Positions 24,915 to 33,150 are shown, counted from the stretch's first letter. The stretch is 36,681 nucleotides of DNA from Bacteroidales bacterium (GCA_017559545.1 JAFYRK010000008.1:1-36681), one strand, 5' to 3'. A program made the numbers and translations. Notes: generated by a model not told the origin, from the sequence alone.

Positions 24915-26615
24915 TCAGTCGATATAGTCCTGGTAGCCTATGTCCTTTACTTTTAAGTCAGGACAGTCAGGTAGGTCGAGGCCTTCAATCTGTTGCTTGA
25001 GAACCTGTGCCAGAGTCTTGGCCACATCTATCTTCTGTGCATTCCACAGGAATACGCTCCATGCGATACGCAGTACGAATCCGTTTATCTGTGCTGCGTT
25101 ATTAAGCTTGCGCAGGAAAATATCCGGGCTGGATGTGTCATGATATCTCTGCCTGTCGGTCTTGAATCCGTAGCAGATGTCCATAGTCTGCTCCAGTTCT
25201 GTGAAAAGCTTGTCAGCCTTTTCTATATTCTTGATCAAGAGGTCAGTGCCGTCAAATCCTTCATCTCCCTTCTTTCCGCCATATTCGATATGGAACTGTG
25301 TCGGGAACTCAGGCTCGTTTGCGCCGCTTGATGGGAGAAGGGTGATCACCCAGCTGTCCGCATCGGTAGTCACAGTGTTCATGTCTTCCATGAATTCATT
25401 GAGACCGGCAACTTCGCCCTTGAAACTCTGATTGTAGAACGACCTATATGGACGCGAAACGCCCAATTCGCGGCTTACGAGGTTAAATCCGCCTATTTTA
25501 GCCAGATAATAAGCATAATATCCTATCGCAGCGTCCATGCTGCTGGAAGGTGCAACGATAGTGATTTTAGAGCCTCTGTTTATGAAGCAGCCGTACGGGC
25601 GGTTAAGCACGAAATGCTCGATAGCCAACTTGTCCGGAGCCATTCTGTCAGCAGGAACAGTCGTGCCCAGATTAACTACTCTGAAGTCATCCGACATATC
25701 TACAACCTTGAAAATATCGGCTTCAGCCAATCCCTGAGAGGCCTGAACATTGGCGAACGGCAGACTCATAGGGGAGAGGTAAAATCCAGTGTGCACGTCA
25801 AGTTTTCTCTCGAATGCAAGATGCAGCTTCTTAGAGATGGACTTGAGTGTCTCCTTCTCTTTCTGCGCATTCACGGCCTGGAGGAATCCTGAGCCGATAA
25901 GTCCGGCTGGTACGGCGAAGATTGCAATTTTCAGGATACCGATTGCGCATGCGATAAGCTTTCCGATTGTCGATGCCGGTGGAACATAAGCGAATCCTCC
26001 AGGATCCTTGATATATTGGTTAAAAGCCCATACCATGGCCTTCCAACCGTTAGAATAGTATTCCGACTGCTCCTTATTCTCCACAAAGAACAGAAGGAAT
26101 GAAAGAATCAAGGTTATGATGCAAAGGAACTGAAGCGACACAGCAAGCTCTGCCTTCTTTGACATAAATGCAGCCTTGAGCAGCTTGAAAGAGGTCATGT
26201 ACCTGAAGATCCTTAGCAATCTAACGATTCGTAGTACCTTGAATGCGGAGTACGGGATAGGGAAGAAGAAACCCAGATAGAATGGATATGTCGCCAGAAT
26301 GTCTATGAATCCGTAGAAACTGAAGCAGTATTTCAGCCTACCCTTGAATCCTTTGTATTCTGGCTTTATATCCCCAGCCAACCAGATTCGGAGAGTAACC
26401 TCTATGGTAAATACGATGGTTGTGAATATATCAATGAATTTAAGGATGCCTCCTATCCTTTCGTTTACTCCTGTGAATGTAGAAAGGAAGATTTCAATGG
26501 TGCTGATAACAATCAGTGAAATGATCAAAGCATCTACCGCCTTGTCTATTCTCGTTTTCTTATCGTCATCAAGCGCCTCTGCTATGACTTTTTTTAATTG
26601 CTGAAATCTGCTCAT
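24915..26615 (-). CDS. Voltage-gated-type ion channel with large C-terminal domain (copy A)
   Basis: The 566-residue protein has the six-helix fold of the ion transport family. S1 is near 25-45, S2 60-80, S3 96-115. S4 is LRIVRLLRIFRYM with regularly spaced Arg (129, 132, 135, 138). S5 is 155-178, a pore loop 190-209, and S6 217-247. The filter position reads DPGGFA (204-209), not TVGYGD, so ion selectivity cannot be assumed. A cytoplasmic domain of about 300 residues follows, with DKLAIEHFVLNRPYG and PSSGANEPEFPTQFH; I recognise no family in it. Copy B (28140-29843) is a clear paralogue over its full length. It is last in the minus-strand operon. Confidence 0.85.
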   Translation of the reverse strand: MSRFQQLKKVIAEALDDDKKTRIDKAVDALIISLIVISTIEIFLSTFTGVNERIGGILKFIDIFTTIVFTIEVTLRIWLAGDIKPEYKGFKGRLKYCFSFYGFIDILATYPFYLGFFFPIPYSAFKVLRIVRLLRIFRYMTSFKLLKAAFMSKKAELAVSLQFLCIITLILSFLLFFVENKEQSEYYSNGWKAMVWAFNQYIKDPGGFAYVPPASTIGKLIACAIGILKIAIFAVPAGLIGSGFLQAVNAQKEKETLKSISKKLHLAFERKLDVHTGFYLSPMSLPFANVQASQGLAEADIFKVVDMSDDFRVVNLGTTVPADRMAPDKLAIEHFVLNRPYGCFINRGSKITIVAPSSSMDAAIGYYAYYLAKIGGFNLVSRELGVSRPYRSFYNQSFKGEVAGLNEFMEDMNTVTTDADSWVITLLPSSGANEPEFPTQFHIEYGGKKGDEGFDGTDLLIKNIEKADKLFTELEQTMDICYGFKTDRQRYHDTSSPDIFLRKLNNAAQINGFVLRIAWSVFLWNAQKIDVAKTLAQVLKQQIEGLDLPDCPDLKVKDIGYQDYID

Positions 26616-26640
26616 TATGTTATGTTTTAGTCTTGTTGTT

Positions 26641-27111
26641 TTACAGCACTCCCATCATCAGGAAAGGGACCGGTACCGGTCCGCCGTAAGTCATCACTAT
26701 ATCTGATGAATTTGTGTAGCGGCCTCTATACAGATGCTTTCCGTCATAAGTGAACAGAATGTCAGAAGAATTAGTGTATCTGCCCTTATAGATATGCTTT
26801 CCGTCCCATGTGTAGAGGATATCAGACGAGTTGGTGTATCTTCCGCGGTATACATGCTCACCGTCCCAAGTGTACAGGATGTCTGATGAGTTGGTATATC
26901 TGCCTCTATACAGATGTTTTCCGTCCCAAGTGTAGAGAATGTCGGAAGAGTTGGTATACCTTCCGCTGTAAAGGTGTCTTCCATCCCAAGTGTAGAGGAT
27001 GTCCGAGGAGTTTGTATAGCGTCCTCTGTAGATGTGTGTATCTGCCATAGTTAAAATGGTTCCTGCAATAAGCAGACATAAAGTTAATGTAACTTTTTGT
27101 AATATCTTCAT
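26641..27111 (-). CDS. Secreted protein made of six 20-residue repeats
   Basis: The start MKILQKVTLTLCLLIAG (27111) gives a signal peptide; an in-frame Met 11 codons upstream would lie in the decayed channel gene. The 156-residue product consists almost entirely of six units of the pattern H-[IL]-Y-x-G-R-Y-T-N-S-S-D-I-L-Y-T-W-D-G-K (residues 26-145). The end is short and hydrophobic (VPVPFLMMGVL). The repeats suggest a beta-rich repeat structure such as a propeller or solenoid. Repeat identity at protein level is very high, so copy number may vary. The function is unknown. It lies between the decayed third channel and channel copy A. Confidence 0.8.
   Translation of the reverse strand: MKILQKVTLTLCLLIAGTILTMADTHIYRGRYTNSSDILYTWDGRHLYSGRYTNSSDILYTWDGKHLYRGRYTNSSDILYTWDGEHVYRGRYTNSSDILYTWDGKHIYKGRYTNSSDILFTYDGKHLYRGRYTNSSDIVMTYGGPVPVPFLMMGVL
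26677..27036 (-). repeat. Six tandem 60-bp coding repeats
   Basis: Six in-frame 60-bp units encode the 20-residue repeats. The units differ mostly at synonymous positions, while the YTNSSDI core is kept. The units are contiguous with no spacers, so this is not a CRISPR array. Confidence 0.9.
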
Positions 27112-27140
27112 ACTAGTTGATATAATCACCGAATCCAAAA

Positions 27141-27401
27141 TCATGACCTTTTCACCTCAGGCTCGAATGCCTCGTTGAATACGTCTGCTATTGTCTTGGC
27201 AACATGGTATGCGAACCAGCCTGTAAGAGGTTCAGTATAGCCCGATGTGAAAACTATGGTGACCTATGAGCCTCTGTCGATGCATCCGATGATGGCATAA
27301 TCAACGTAGTTATGCCACTGCTTTGTGTGCAGGTTGTCATCGAACACCCTGTTCAGTTCCTGACGGAACCTATCTATTTTGGATAGTTGTTGCTCTGACA
27401 T
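27141..27401 (-). pseudogene. Decayed third copy of the channel gene
   Basis: Reading from ATG at 27401, the first 39 codons give MSEQQLSKIDRFRQELNRVF then DDNLHTKQWHNYVDYAIIG, nearly the N-terminus of channel copy B. The frame then jumps to CIDRGS, a TAG stop (27266-27264), and VTIV. In the intact channels this corresponds to the C-terminal domain sequence IDRGSKVTIV. The last part, VAKTIADVFNEAFEPEV, resembles their C-terminal tails (KIAQSMAEIIKKHVEPEA). At least two internal deletions and a Lys-to-stop change are implied. The DNA near 27285-27360 is almost identical to copy B at 29735-29815. It ends in TGA at 27143-27141. Confidence 0.85.
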
Positions 27402-27407
27402 AATAGG

Positions 27408-28133
27408 TTAGTTTTGGGTTTCAATTATTTCCAAGACAAAGTTAAGACAATTCTTTAACTGTGGGAATATAGTGTACTCACTGTTCTTATGTGCGTCATA
27501 ATATCCGCAGCTGAGGTTGCATACCGGTATCTTAAGTCCGCGCATCTTAAGTTCCACCACATCGGTCTTGCCTCCTCTTACCATTTCATATCCGTATTTC
27601 TCTAGTAAGTCTCCTGGTATGAAATCAGGATCGCACAAGATAGTGTCCATCTTTCCGATTGATACGACATCGGAGCATCCCTTGCGGTCACATTGGAGAA
27701 TGTATTTTACATCATTGAACCATCTCAGGTTGCACTGATGCGATCCGCGACAACCAGCAATGTCGCCATCACGCTCTTCCTGAACGAAAAGTGATGCCTT
27801 CATCACAGGGACAGAATGCAACAAGTTTATAATGATCCATAATCCGTTCTTGTCATCGGCTCCACATCCTACCCTGTTCCATAGTCTGTCCACAGTATAG
27901 ACCTTGTCGCCTTCGGTAATGACCTGGCGTTCACAAGGACTGTGGATCTCGTCAAGATGTGCTGCTACGCAAGGATAGGTTTCCGCCTCTCCCTTTGTGA
28001 TGAAAAGGTTTCCTATCTCGTCTGTTTCCACAGTTATGGATACGTCATTAAGACAATCAAGCACGAAGGACTTTATCATGTCCTCCATGCCTGACTTAGA
28101 TATTATTCGATATAACCGACTTAATAGTTCCAT
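27408..28133 (-). CDS. Zinc metallopeptidase of the M20/M28/M42 type
   Basis: The 241-residue protein contains the ligand set of di-zinc aminopeptidase-fold enzymes: AAHLDE (His59), GCGADDKNG (Asp93), QEERDGD (Glu119/Glu120), CDRKG (Asp149) and YYDAHKNSEYT (His215). It is shorter than most M20/M42 enzymes and lacks an obvious lid or dimerisation insert, so it may be a minimal catalytic domain. No signal peptide is seen, so it is probably cytoplasmic. It ends 6 bases after the decayed channel start and begins 6 bases after channel copy B, so it is cotranscribed with B. The substrate is unknown. Confidence 0.85.
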   Translation of the reverse strand: MELLSRLYRIISKSGMEDMIKSFVLDCLNDVSITVETDEIGNLFITKGEAETYPCVAAHLDEIHSPCERQVITEGDKVYTVDRLWNRVGCGADDKNGLWIIINLLHSVPVMKASLFVQEERDGDIAGCRGSHQCNLRWFNDVKYILQCDRKGCSDVVSIGKMDTILCDPDFIPGDLLEKYGYEMVRGGKTDVVELKMRGLKIPVCNLSCGYYDAHKNSEYTIFPQLKNCLNFVLEIIETQN

Positions 28134-28139
28134 ATCTTG

Positions 28140-29843
28140 TTAGATTGTATATCCCTCATAAGCGATACCCTTGGTCTTGAGTTCCGGATCAAGTTCGTTG
28201 CAAGCCTCTGGCTCTACATGCTTCTTTATTATTTCTGCCATTGATTGTGCAATCTTGATTCTGCGAGAATCCCAGTATATGCAGCTCCACGCCAGTCTGA
28301 TGATGAGACCATTGACAGACTCCGTATTAGATAGCTTACGCATATACAGATTTGGACTTGCGCTGTCGTGGTATTTCTGGCGGTCTGTCTTGATTCCATA
28401 CTCGCTTTCCAAGGTATGCTCAATTTCACCGAACATTGCCTTGGCAGTCTCCTTGTCATGGATGAGCACTGTAGGAGCATCAAGGCTAGGATCTCCCTTT
28501 TTTCCTCCGAAAGTGAGGTGGATTTGCGAATCCATTTCGGGTTCGTTAGCGCCGCTTGCGGCCAGCAGTGTCACTACCCAGCTTCCTTCACGTGCTGACA
28601 GTTTTTCTATATCTTCCATGTATTCCTTGAGTCCAGGAACTTCGGAACTACAGACATAGTATGATTGATAAGGGCGCAACTCTCCAAGTTCCCTGCTGAC
28701 AAAATTGAAACCTCCGAGTTTAGCGAAATAGTAAGAATACGCGCCTATTACTGGGTCAACAAGGCTGGAAGGTGATACAATCGTCACTTTTGAGCCTCTA
28801 TCTATCATGTAGCCGTATGGACGGTTGATCATAAAATGTTCAATCGCAAGTTTATCCATCGGTCTTTCGTCCACAGGTACTGTTGCGGCGATATTGATGA
28901 TTCTGAAGTCTTCGGAATTTTCTACAGCCTCGATAATATCGTTTTCCGTCAGCCTCATCCTTGCTATGATTTCCTGTATGCTGAGGTTTAAAGGAGCAAT
29001 CTGCAGACGTGTGAAGCGACAGAGTTTGCGCTCAAATGCAAGGTGGAGCTTTTCCTTGTTCTCTTTGATTTCTTCTGCATGACTATCTGCGTCCATAACT
29101 TCTGTAAACGCAGATCCGATAAGTCCGGCAGGCACGGCGAAGATAGCGATTCCGAGGATACCGATAGCGCAGGCGATGAGTCTTCCGACCAATGAGATCG
29201 GCGGTGTGTCAGCGAATCCACCTGGGTCACCGATGTACTGAGCAAAAGCCCATACGACAGATCTCCATCCGTTGTTATAGATCTCTGGCTGCACCTCGTG
29301 CTCCACGAAGAACAGGATGAATGACAGAATCAGTGTTACAATACAGAGGAACTGCAGCGATACGATCATCTCCTGCTTCTTGGCCTTGATTGCACGCGAA
29401 AGGATGCTGAATGCCTTCATGTATCTGAAGATACGGAGCAGACGCGCGATTCGGAGTGCCTTGAGAGCCGTGTACGGAATCTTGACAAAGAAGTTCAGGT
29501 AGAACGGATATGTCGATAAGATGTCGATCAGTCCGTAGAACGAGAAGCAGTATCTTACTCGTCCCCAGAATCCTTTATACTTTTCGTCAAGAAGGTCTGC
29601 GCACCAGATTCGGAGCGATACTTCGATAGTAAAGAAGAATGTTGTGAAGTAGTCCACAAAGTGCAGCCACTTTCCGTACTTCTCCACGATGCCGTCGTAA
29701 GTCGAAAGGAACACCTCGACGGTTGATAGGACGATAAGTCCGATGATGGCATAATCAACGTAGTTATGCCACTGCTTTGTGTGCAGGTTGTCATCGAAGA
29801 CTCTGTTCAGTTCGTGCCTGAACTGCTCTATTTTAGCTTTCAT
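28140..29843 (-). CDS. Voltage-gated-type ion channel with large C-terminal domain (copy B)
   Basis: This paralogue of copy A has 567 residues and the same architecture. S4 reads LRIARLLRIFRYM. The pore loop WAFAQYIGDPGGFADTPP has DPGGFA (206-211) in the filter position, and S6 contains GIAIFAVPAGLIGSAF. The C-terminal domain keeps DKLAIEHFMINRPYG, MIDRGSKVTIV and ASGANEPEMDSQIH, so both halves are under common constraint. Four bases separate it from the upstream barrel gene. Two channels may form heteromers or respond to different signals; this is inference. Confidence 0.85.
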   Translation of the reverse strand: MKAKIEQFRHELNRVFDDNLHTKQWHNYVDYAIIGLIVLSTVEVFLSTYDGIVEKYGKWLHFVDYFTTFFFTIEVSLRIWCADLLDEKYKGFWGRVRYCFSFYGLIDILSTYPFYLNFFVKIPYTALKALRIARLLRIFRYMKAFSILSRAIKAKKQEMIVSLQFLCIVTLILSFILFFVEHEVQPEIYNNGWRSVVWAFAQYIGDPGGFADTPPISLVGRLIACAIGILGIAIFAVPAGLIGSAFTEVMDADSHAEEIKENKEKLHLAFERKLCRFTRLQIAPLNLSIQEIIARMRLTENDIIEAVENSEDFRIINIAATVPVDERPMDKLAIEHFMINRPYGYMIDRGSKVTIVSPSSLVDPVIGAYSYYFAKLGGFNFVSRELGELRPYQSYYVCSSEVPGLKEYMEDIEKLSAREGSWVVTLLAASGANEPEMDSQIHLTFGGKKGDPSLDAPTVLIHDKETAKAMFGEIEHTLESEYGIKTDRQKYHDSASPNLYMRKLSNTESVNGLIIRLAWSCIYWDSRRIKIAQSMAEIIKKHVEPEACNELDPELKTKGIAYEGYTI

Positions 29844-29846
29844 ATG

Positions 29847-30602
29847 TTATTTGTTTATCTGCCATGCAACACCGCAGCTGATTGCCCAGCACTGTGCAGG
29901 ATTTGTAAGGTCAATATTGGCGGCAACGTCAAGCTGTACCCTTCTGCTGACCTGCCAGTTGAGGCCGAAGTCCATGCAGTATGCGTTGCCGAGTTCATTG
30001 AAGTAATTGTAGCTCTCCACGAAGCATCCAAGGCTGTCAGTTGCACTGAAACCAAGGCAGAGAGCCGCAAATGTTGTGGCTCCTGGGAGTGTTCCGTCCC
30101 ACTCTGCCCCCAGGTTGTATCCAATGCTCAGCCAATCACAGACTGGATTCTCAAAAAGGAGATAAAGTGATGGTGCAAGGTGATCTACGTTGAAGCCATC
30201 ACTTGCTGTGCGTGGAATAGAGAAATCCGCGAGTACAGATACAGCCGGAATAGCTCCATGGCCATCGAAGCATTTTATCTTCGTTCCTACGCTGAGGCCT
30301 GAAAATGCCGGAATATATGAAGTTGATCTTCCATCAGAAGAATAAAGGAATCCATCTCCGCCCAATCGAAGCTCCATATGGGGGAAAAGTCCATAGCGAA
30401 GCAGGGTATTGCTGAATGTGAATGTACCAGCTCCTCCGTCTCCGTCATATTGGAGTCCCTGCTCAAGCTGAATCACTCCCTTACCCACAACGCTCGGACC
30501 AGTTGATGCACCAGGCCTATCTGCAGTAAATTCTACCTCGTTTTGTGCAAACGCCGTAAAACAACAGAGGCTAAATGCCAATAATCCAAATAGTTTTTTC
30601 AT
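29847..30602 (-). CDS. Outer-membrane beta-barrel-like protein (phenol-degradation MetA/toluene-transport type)
   Basis: The 251-residue protein has a signal peptide (MKKLFGLLAFSLCCFTAFAQ). The mature part starts EVEFTADRPGASTGPSVVGKGVIQLEQGLQYDGDGGAG-like sequence, which is typical of the transporter-like barrel family annotated as MetA-pathway of phenol degradation. Alternating strands with aromatic ends continue to the C-terminus (CWAISCGVAWQINK). Despite the family name, no aromatic degradation genes are near. It is embedded in the accessory operon, 31 bases after the peptidase gene pcp. Confidence 0.75.
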   Translation of the reverse strand: MKKLFGLLAFSLCCFTAFAQNEVEFTADRPGASTGPSVVGKGVIQLEQGLQYDGDGGAGTFTFSNTLLRYGLFPHMELRLGGDGFLYSSDGRSTSYIPAFSGLSVGTKIKCFDGHGAIPAVSVLADFSIPRTASDGFNVDHLAPSLYLLFENPVCDWLSIGYNLGAEWDGTLPGATTFAALCLGFSATDSLGCFVESYNYFNELGNAYCMDFGLNWQVSRRVQLDVAANIDLTNPAQCWAISCGVAWQINK

Positions 30603-30633
30603 AATATTTCAGAAATAAAAATACTTAGTTATG

Positions 30634-31230
30634 CTAATTTAACAATATTTCTTGTTCTATAATAGTTTTTATTATCGTTCTCACTGCGTCCGCCAGAATG
30701 TCAACGGTAAAGACCTCGCTTATCTTCGGGAGGTGGACAAACACAGCCCTCATCGGAAGCGAATGCCTATATATCTCGTCAAGGGCGTTATAATATGTGG
30801 TGTTGCACACATATAATCCGGCACTGTTTGACACCCTTGCAGGTATGCCTTTCTGCAGTACGGCGTCCCTTAGCGCCTTTACAGGAAGGTTGCTGAAATA
30901 TGCGGACTCGCCATCTTTCACGATGGGTATCTCCTGCGGACAATCTCCGTCATTGTCCGGCTTGGACGAATCCATAAGGTTTACGGCGATTCTTTCGACA
31001 TCAATGCTCTGTCCTTTCCCAAGCTGCCCAAGCATTATCAGTACGTCAGGTCTGGACTCATTCAGAATTTCCCTGACAGTTTCTCCTGCCTTTCTGAAAC
31101 TCACCGGCAATCGCCGAACCTTAATATTTACATCTTTGGGAGCCAACTGCCCCACTCGGGCCGCTGTCTCCCACGACGAATTGATATCCGAGCCCCCAAA
31201 CGGCTCAAAACCAGTAATAAGAATTTGCAT
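30634..31230 (-). CDS. pcp: Pyrrolidone-carboxylate peptidase (pyroglutamyl peptidase I)
   Basis: This cysteine peptidase of family C15 removes N-terminal pyroglutamate. The start MQILITGFEPFGG (31230) matches the family; a Met 9 codons upstream overlaps the previous gene. The 198 residues contain all three catalytic positions: Glu in SIDVERIAVN, Cys in SAGLYVCNTTYYN and His in FVHLPKI. It is cytoplasmic, with no signal peptide. Its place inside an operon of nuclease, channels and another peptidase is unusual for a gene normally found alone. Confidence 0.92.
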   Translation of the reverse strand: MQILITGFEPFGGSDINSSWETAARVGQLAPKDVNIKVRRLPVSFRKAGETVREILNESRPDVLIMLGQLGKGQSIDVERIAVNLMDSSKPDNDGDCPQEIPIVKDGESAYFSNLPVKALRDAVLQKGIPARVSNSAGLYVCNTTYYNALDEIYRHSLPMRAVFVHLPKISEVFTVDILADAVRTIIKTIIEQEILLN

Positions 31231-31238
31231 GGTGTCTG

Positions 31239-31901
31239 TTAAATCTCCGCGATACAATAATAAAATGCATGTTCTCCTAATCGGGTATCTGCCCAGTTGA
31301 GGTAGTAGTCTTTAGATAAGTCAAACCCCTTACGGGACTGTGTAATGCTTGTCTCTCTCTGCCAGTGCTTGGATCTTGAGTTCCATCCCTCGCACATGCA
31401 GAATTCTCTGTTGTTGGAAGTCTCGCGCGAAAGAGTCTTATAGGCCTTGTCGTTGGTCAGAAACACTGCAAGTCCCGACTTTACGTTCGAAAACCTCTCC
31501 ATGACCATCTCGACCCTTTTAACATCCTTCCAGAAGTCATACATGCCGATATCCTGTGCCCCTTGGTTCTTTACAACGACCACATTGTCGACCTGCTCTC
31601 CGAATCGATTGAGTGAAGCCTCTATCTTTCTGGTCTTGTACTTCAGCTCGATAGGGCAGTACTCCGTACCCTTTCTCACCAAGATATCCAGTCTCAATTC
31701 TGTGTCCCAGATGTCTTTGTATCCATTCAAAAGGCTGTTCGGCACAAAATACTCCAAGTCAACATCATCGTAATGACCTGAGTCTTTGAGATGCGTAGCA
31801 AGATGCATCTGGAAATCTCTTTCATTGAAGAGAATTTCCAGATGCTTTTGATTCAGATATGAAACAATATCTGATTTTACTATGTCAATCAATCTTGCCA
31901 T
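31239..31901 (-). CDS. PD-(D/E)XK nuclease-like protein
   Basis: The 220-residue protein shows the core of the PD-(D/E)XK phosphodiesterase fold. There is an N-terminal helix with Glu28 (FNERDFQMHLATHL), then LRLDILV (Asp72) and CPIELKYKTR (Glu85-x-Lys87). It then continues with VVVVKNQGAQDIGMYDFWKDVKRVE, and SGLAVFLTND. This pattern suggests a DNA endonuclease or repair/defence nuclease. No separate methyltransferase or specificity subunit is nearby. The gene lies 3 bases after the Lys-rich module protein and 8 bases before pcp. Confidence 0.75.
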   Translation of the reverse strand: MARLIDIVKSDIVSYLNQKHLEILFNERDFQMHLATHLKDSGHYDDVDLEYFVPNSLLNGYKDIWDTELRLDILVRKGTEYCPIELKYKTRKIEASLNRFGEQVDNVVVVKNQGAQDIGMYDFWKDVKRVEMVMERFSNVKSGLAVFLTNDKAYKTLSRETSNNREFCMCEGWNSRSKHWQRETSITQSRKGFDLSKDYYLNWADTRLGEHAFYYCIAEI

Positions 31902-31904
31902 TGA

Positions 31905-32444
31905 TTATCTTGCCACTCCCTTCTTGCAGCCGTCCTTTTCGCACTCTGCATTGAACGAAGCCAGAGTCTTCTCATCATCGCTGCCGGATGTGTAATATCT
32001 CTTGCCCTCTGCTGTTGTGTAGCAGATCTGAGCGTACAGACCGAATACTGTATCAAATTCCTTCTCAAGGCTCTTGATCTTCTTGTTTCCAGAGATAGAG
32101 ATGTCTCCGCCTGAGTCTGCTCTACGAACAGAAGCCAAAGTCTTGTCCGCATCAATCTGAGTAATAGTCTCTCCCTTGGCTACCGCCTGTCTTGCATAGC
32201 TGTAATAGATTCCAAGACGGATATATGGGAACTTCTTGTTAAACTCCTTCTGAAGTGTTCCGATCTTCTTATTTCCGCTTACAGAAATCTCAGTGGTTTT
32301 CTTTACAACCGGTTTTGCAGCAGGCTTAGCTGCAGCCTTCGTAGTAGTCTTCTTGGTTGTTGTGGTTGCCTTCTTGACAGCTGTCTTAGCTGTAGTAGTC
32401 TTCTTGGCAGCTGGTTTAGCTGCAGTCTTTTTTACTGGTGGCAT
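31905..32444 (-). CDS. Lys/Ala-rich-tailed protein with two copies of a repeated module
   Basis: Residues 1-48 form a histone-H1-like basic tail of KKTAAKPAAKK/TTK repeats, a plausible nucleic-acid-binding region. Two ~50-residue modules follow: one begins ISVSGNKKIGTLQKEFNKKFP, the other ISISGNKKIKSLEKEFDTVFG, each ending with a TLAS sequence (TLASVRR, TLASFNAE). The same module occurs twice in each of three upstream proteins (32791-33105, 33151-34479, 34513-34869). The protein has 179 residues and no signal peptide or membrane segment. I do not know a function for the family. Confidence 0.75.
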   Translation of the reverse strand: MPPVKKTAAKPAAKKTTTAKTAVKKATTTTKKTTTKAAAKPAAKPVVKKTTEISVSGNKKIGTLQKEFNKKFPYIRLGIYYSYARQAVAKGETITQIDADKTLASVRRADSGGDISISGNKKIKSLEKEFDTVFGLYAQICYTTAEGKRYYTSGSDDEKTLASFNAECEKDGCKKGVAR

Positions 32445-32466
32445 AGTTTAGTGTATTTAATGATTA

Positions 32467-32712
32467 TTATTTCTTTAGTCTTGCCAGAGCCTCTTTGGCA
32501 TCCTCAATCTGACGCTTGTAGTATTCGATGTCGCGATCGTGACTTGCAGCCTTGTCGATTTTTGATTTGCGATACGAAGCCTTTGAAGACGGACTTGATG
32601 CACTCTTGATCATGCGTGCATAATACTCATTATCTCTCTTCTTCTCCTCCTTCTCTCTTGCAATCTTTGCACGAAGATCGATGATCTTCTTCTTGTAATA
32701 CTCTTTGCTCAT
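32467..32712 (-). CDS. Small basic coiled-coil protein
   Basis: The 81-residue protein is highly charged (Lys/Arg/Glu) and predicted helical throughout. It starts MSKEYYKKKIIDLRAKIAREKEEK-like and ends YYKRQIEDAKEALARLKK, with a Ser-rich break near residues 38-46. No family is recognised. It lies between two module-bearing genes, 22 bases upstream of the Lys-rich one. A DNA-binding or assembly role is possible but unsupported. Confidence 0.65.
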   Translation of the reverse strand: MSKEYYKKKIIDLRAKIAREKEEKKRDNEYYARMIKSASSPSSKASYRKSKIDKAASHDRDIEYYKRQIEDAKEALARLKK

Positions 32713-32739
32713 GATTTTAGTGTTTTATGGTTAAATAGC

Positions 32740-32769
32740 TGTCAAGGCAGCGTTCAGGCTGCCTTGACA
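32740..32769 (-). terminator. Intra-operon hairpin (possible attenuator)
   Basis: TGTCAAGGCAGC (32740-32751) pairs perfectly with 32758-32769 around a 6-nt loop. On the minus strand it follows the 32791-33105 gene, but only a weak T-rich tract (GCTATTTAACC) comes after, so it may attenuate expression or stabilise an mRNA 3' end rather than terminate fully. Confidence 0.6.
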
Positions 32770-32790
32770 ATGAAAACATGTTGGGGCAAA

Positions 32791-33105
32791 TTACTTACCA
32801 GCCTGGCAAAGAGTGAGTGAGTTGTCAGCGAGAGCTGTGTCGTCAGCGTTAGCTACCTGAACGCCGATTCCGTAGAGCTCAGCAACCTTCTTCTCGAAGT
32901 TACCAACCTGCATGTTACCCTTAACTACGAGGTCGCCACCTTTGTGACCCTCTGCACGGATTGAAGCGAGAGTAGCCTCATCATCTGCGAAACCGCCTTT
33001 GCATGATGCGCTCTTGTAAACGCGAAGTGTCGAACCGAAGTTCTCCTTGAAGTTAGCCTTAAGGGTCTTTACCTTAGTACGGCCGTTGAGTGTAAATTCT
33101 GCCAT
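32791..33105 (-). CDS. Small protein consisting of two copies of the repeated module
   Basis: The 104-residue protein is nothing but two modules. The first is EFTLNGRTKVKTLKANFKEN-FGSTLRVY and then DDEATLASIRA. The second is LVVKGNMQVGNFEKKVAELY-GIGVQV and then ALADNSLTL. Each has a strand, a helix ending in F/Y-G, a strand and a short acidic T-L segment. Its first module is almost identical to that of the OmpA-type protein next to it. It has no signal peptide. The function is unknown. Confidence 0.8.
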   Translation of the reverse strand: MAEFTLNGRTKVKTLKANFKENFGSTLRVYKSASCKGGFADDEATLASIRAEGHKGGDLVVKGNMQVGNFEKKVAELYGIGVQVANADDTALADNSLTLCQAGK

Positions 33106-33150
33106 GATTTTAGAATTTAAAATGTTAATAATTAACGTATTGAGTTGTTG

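Noticed and set aside
26677-27036. CRISPR-like tandem repeat
   Set aside because: The units are contiguous and coding, with no spacers, and encode a periodic 20-residue repeat.
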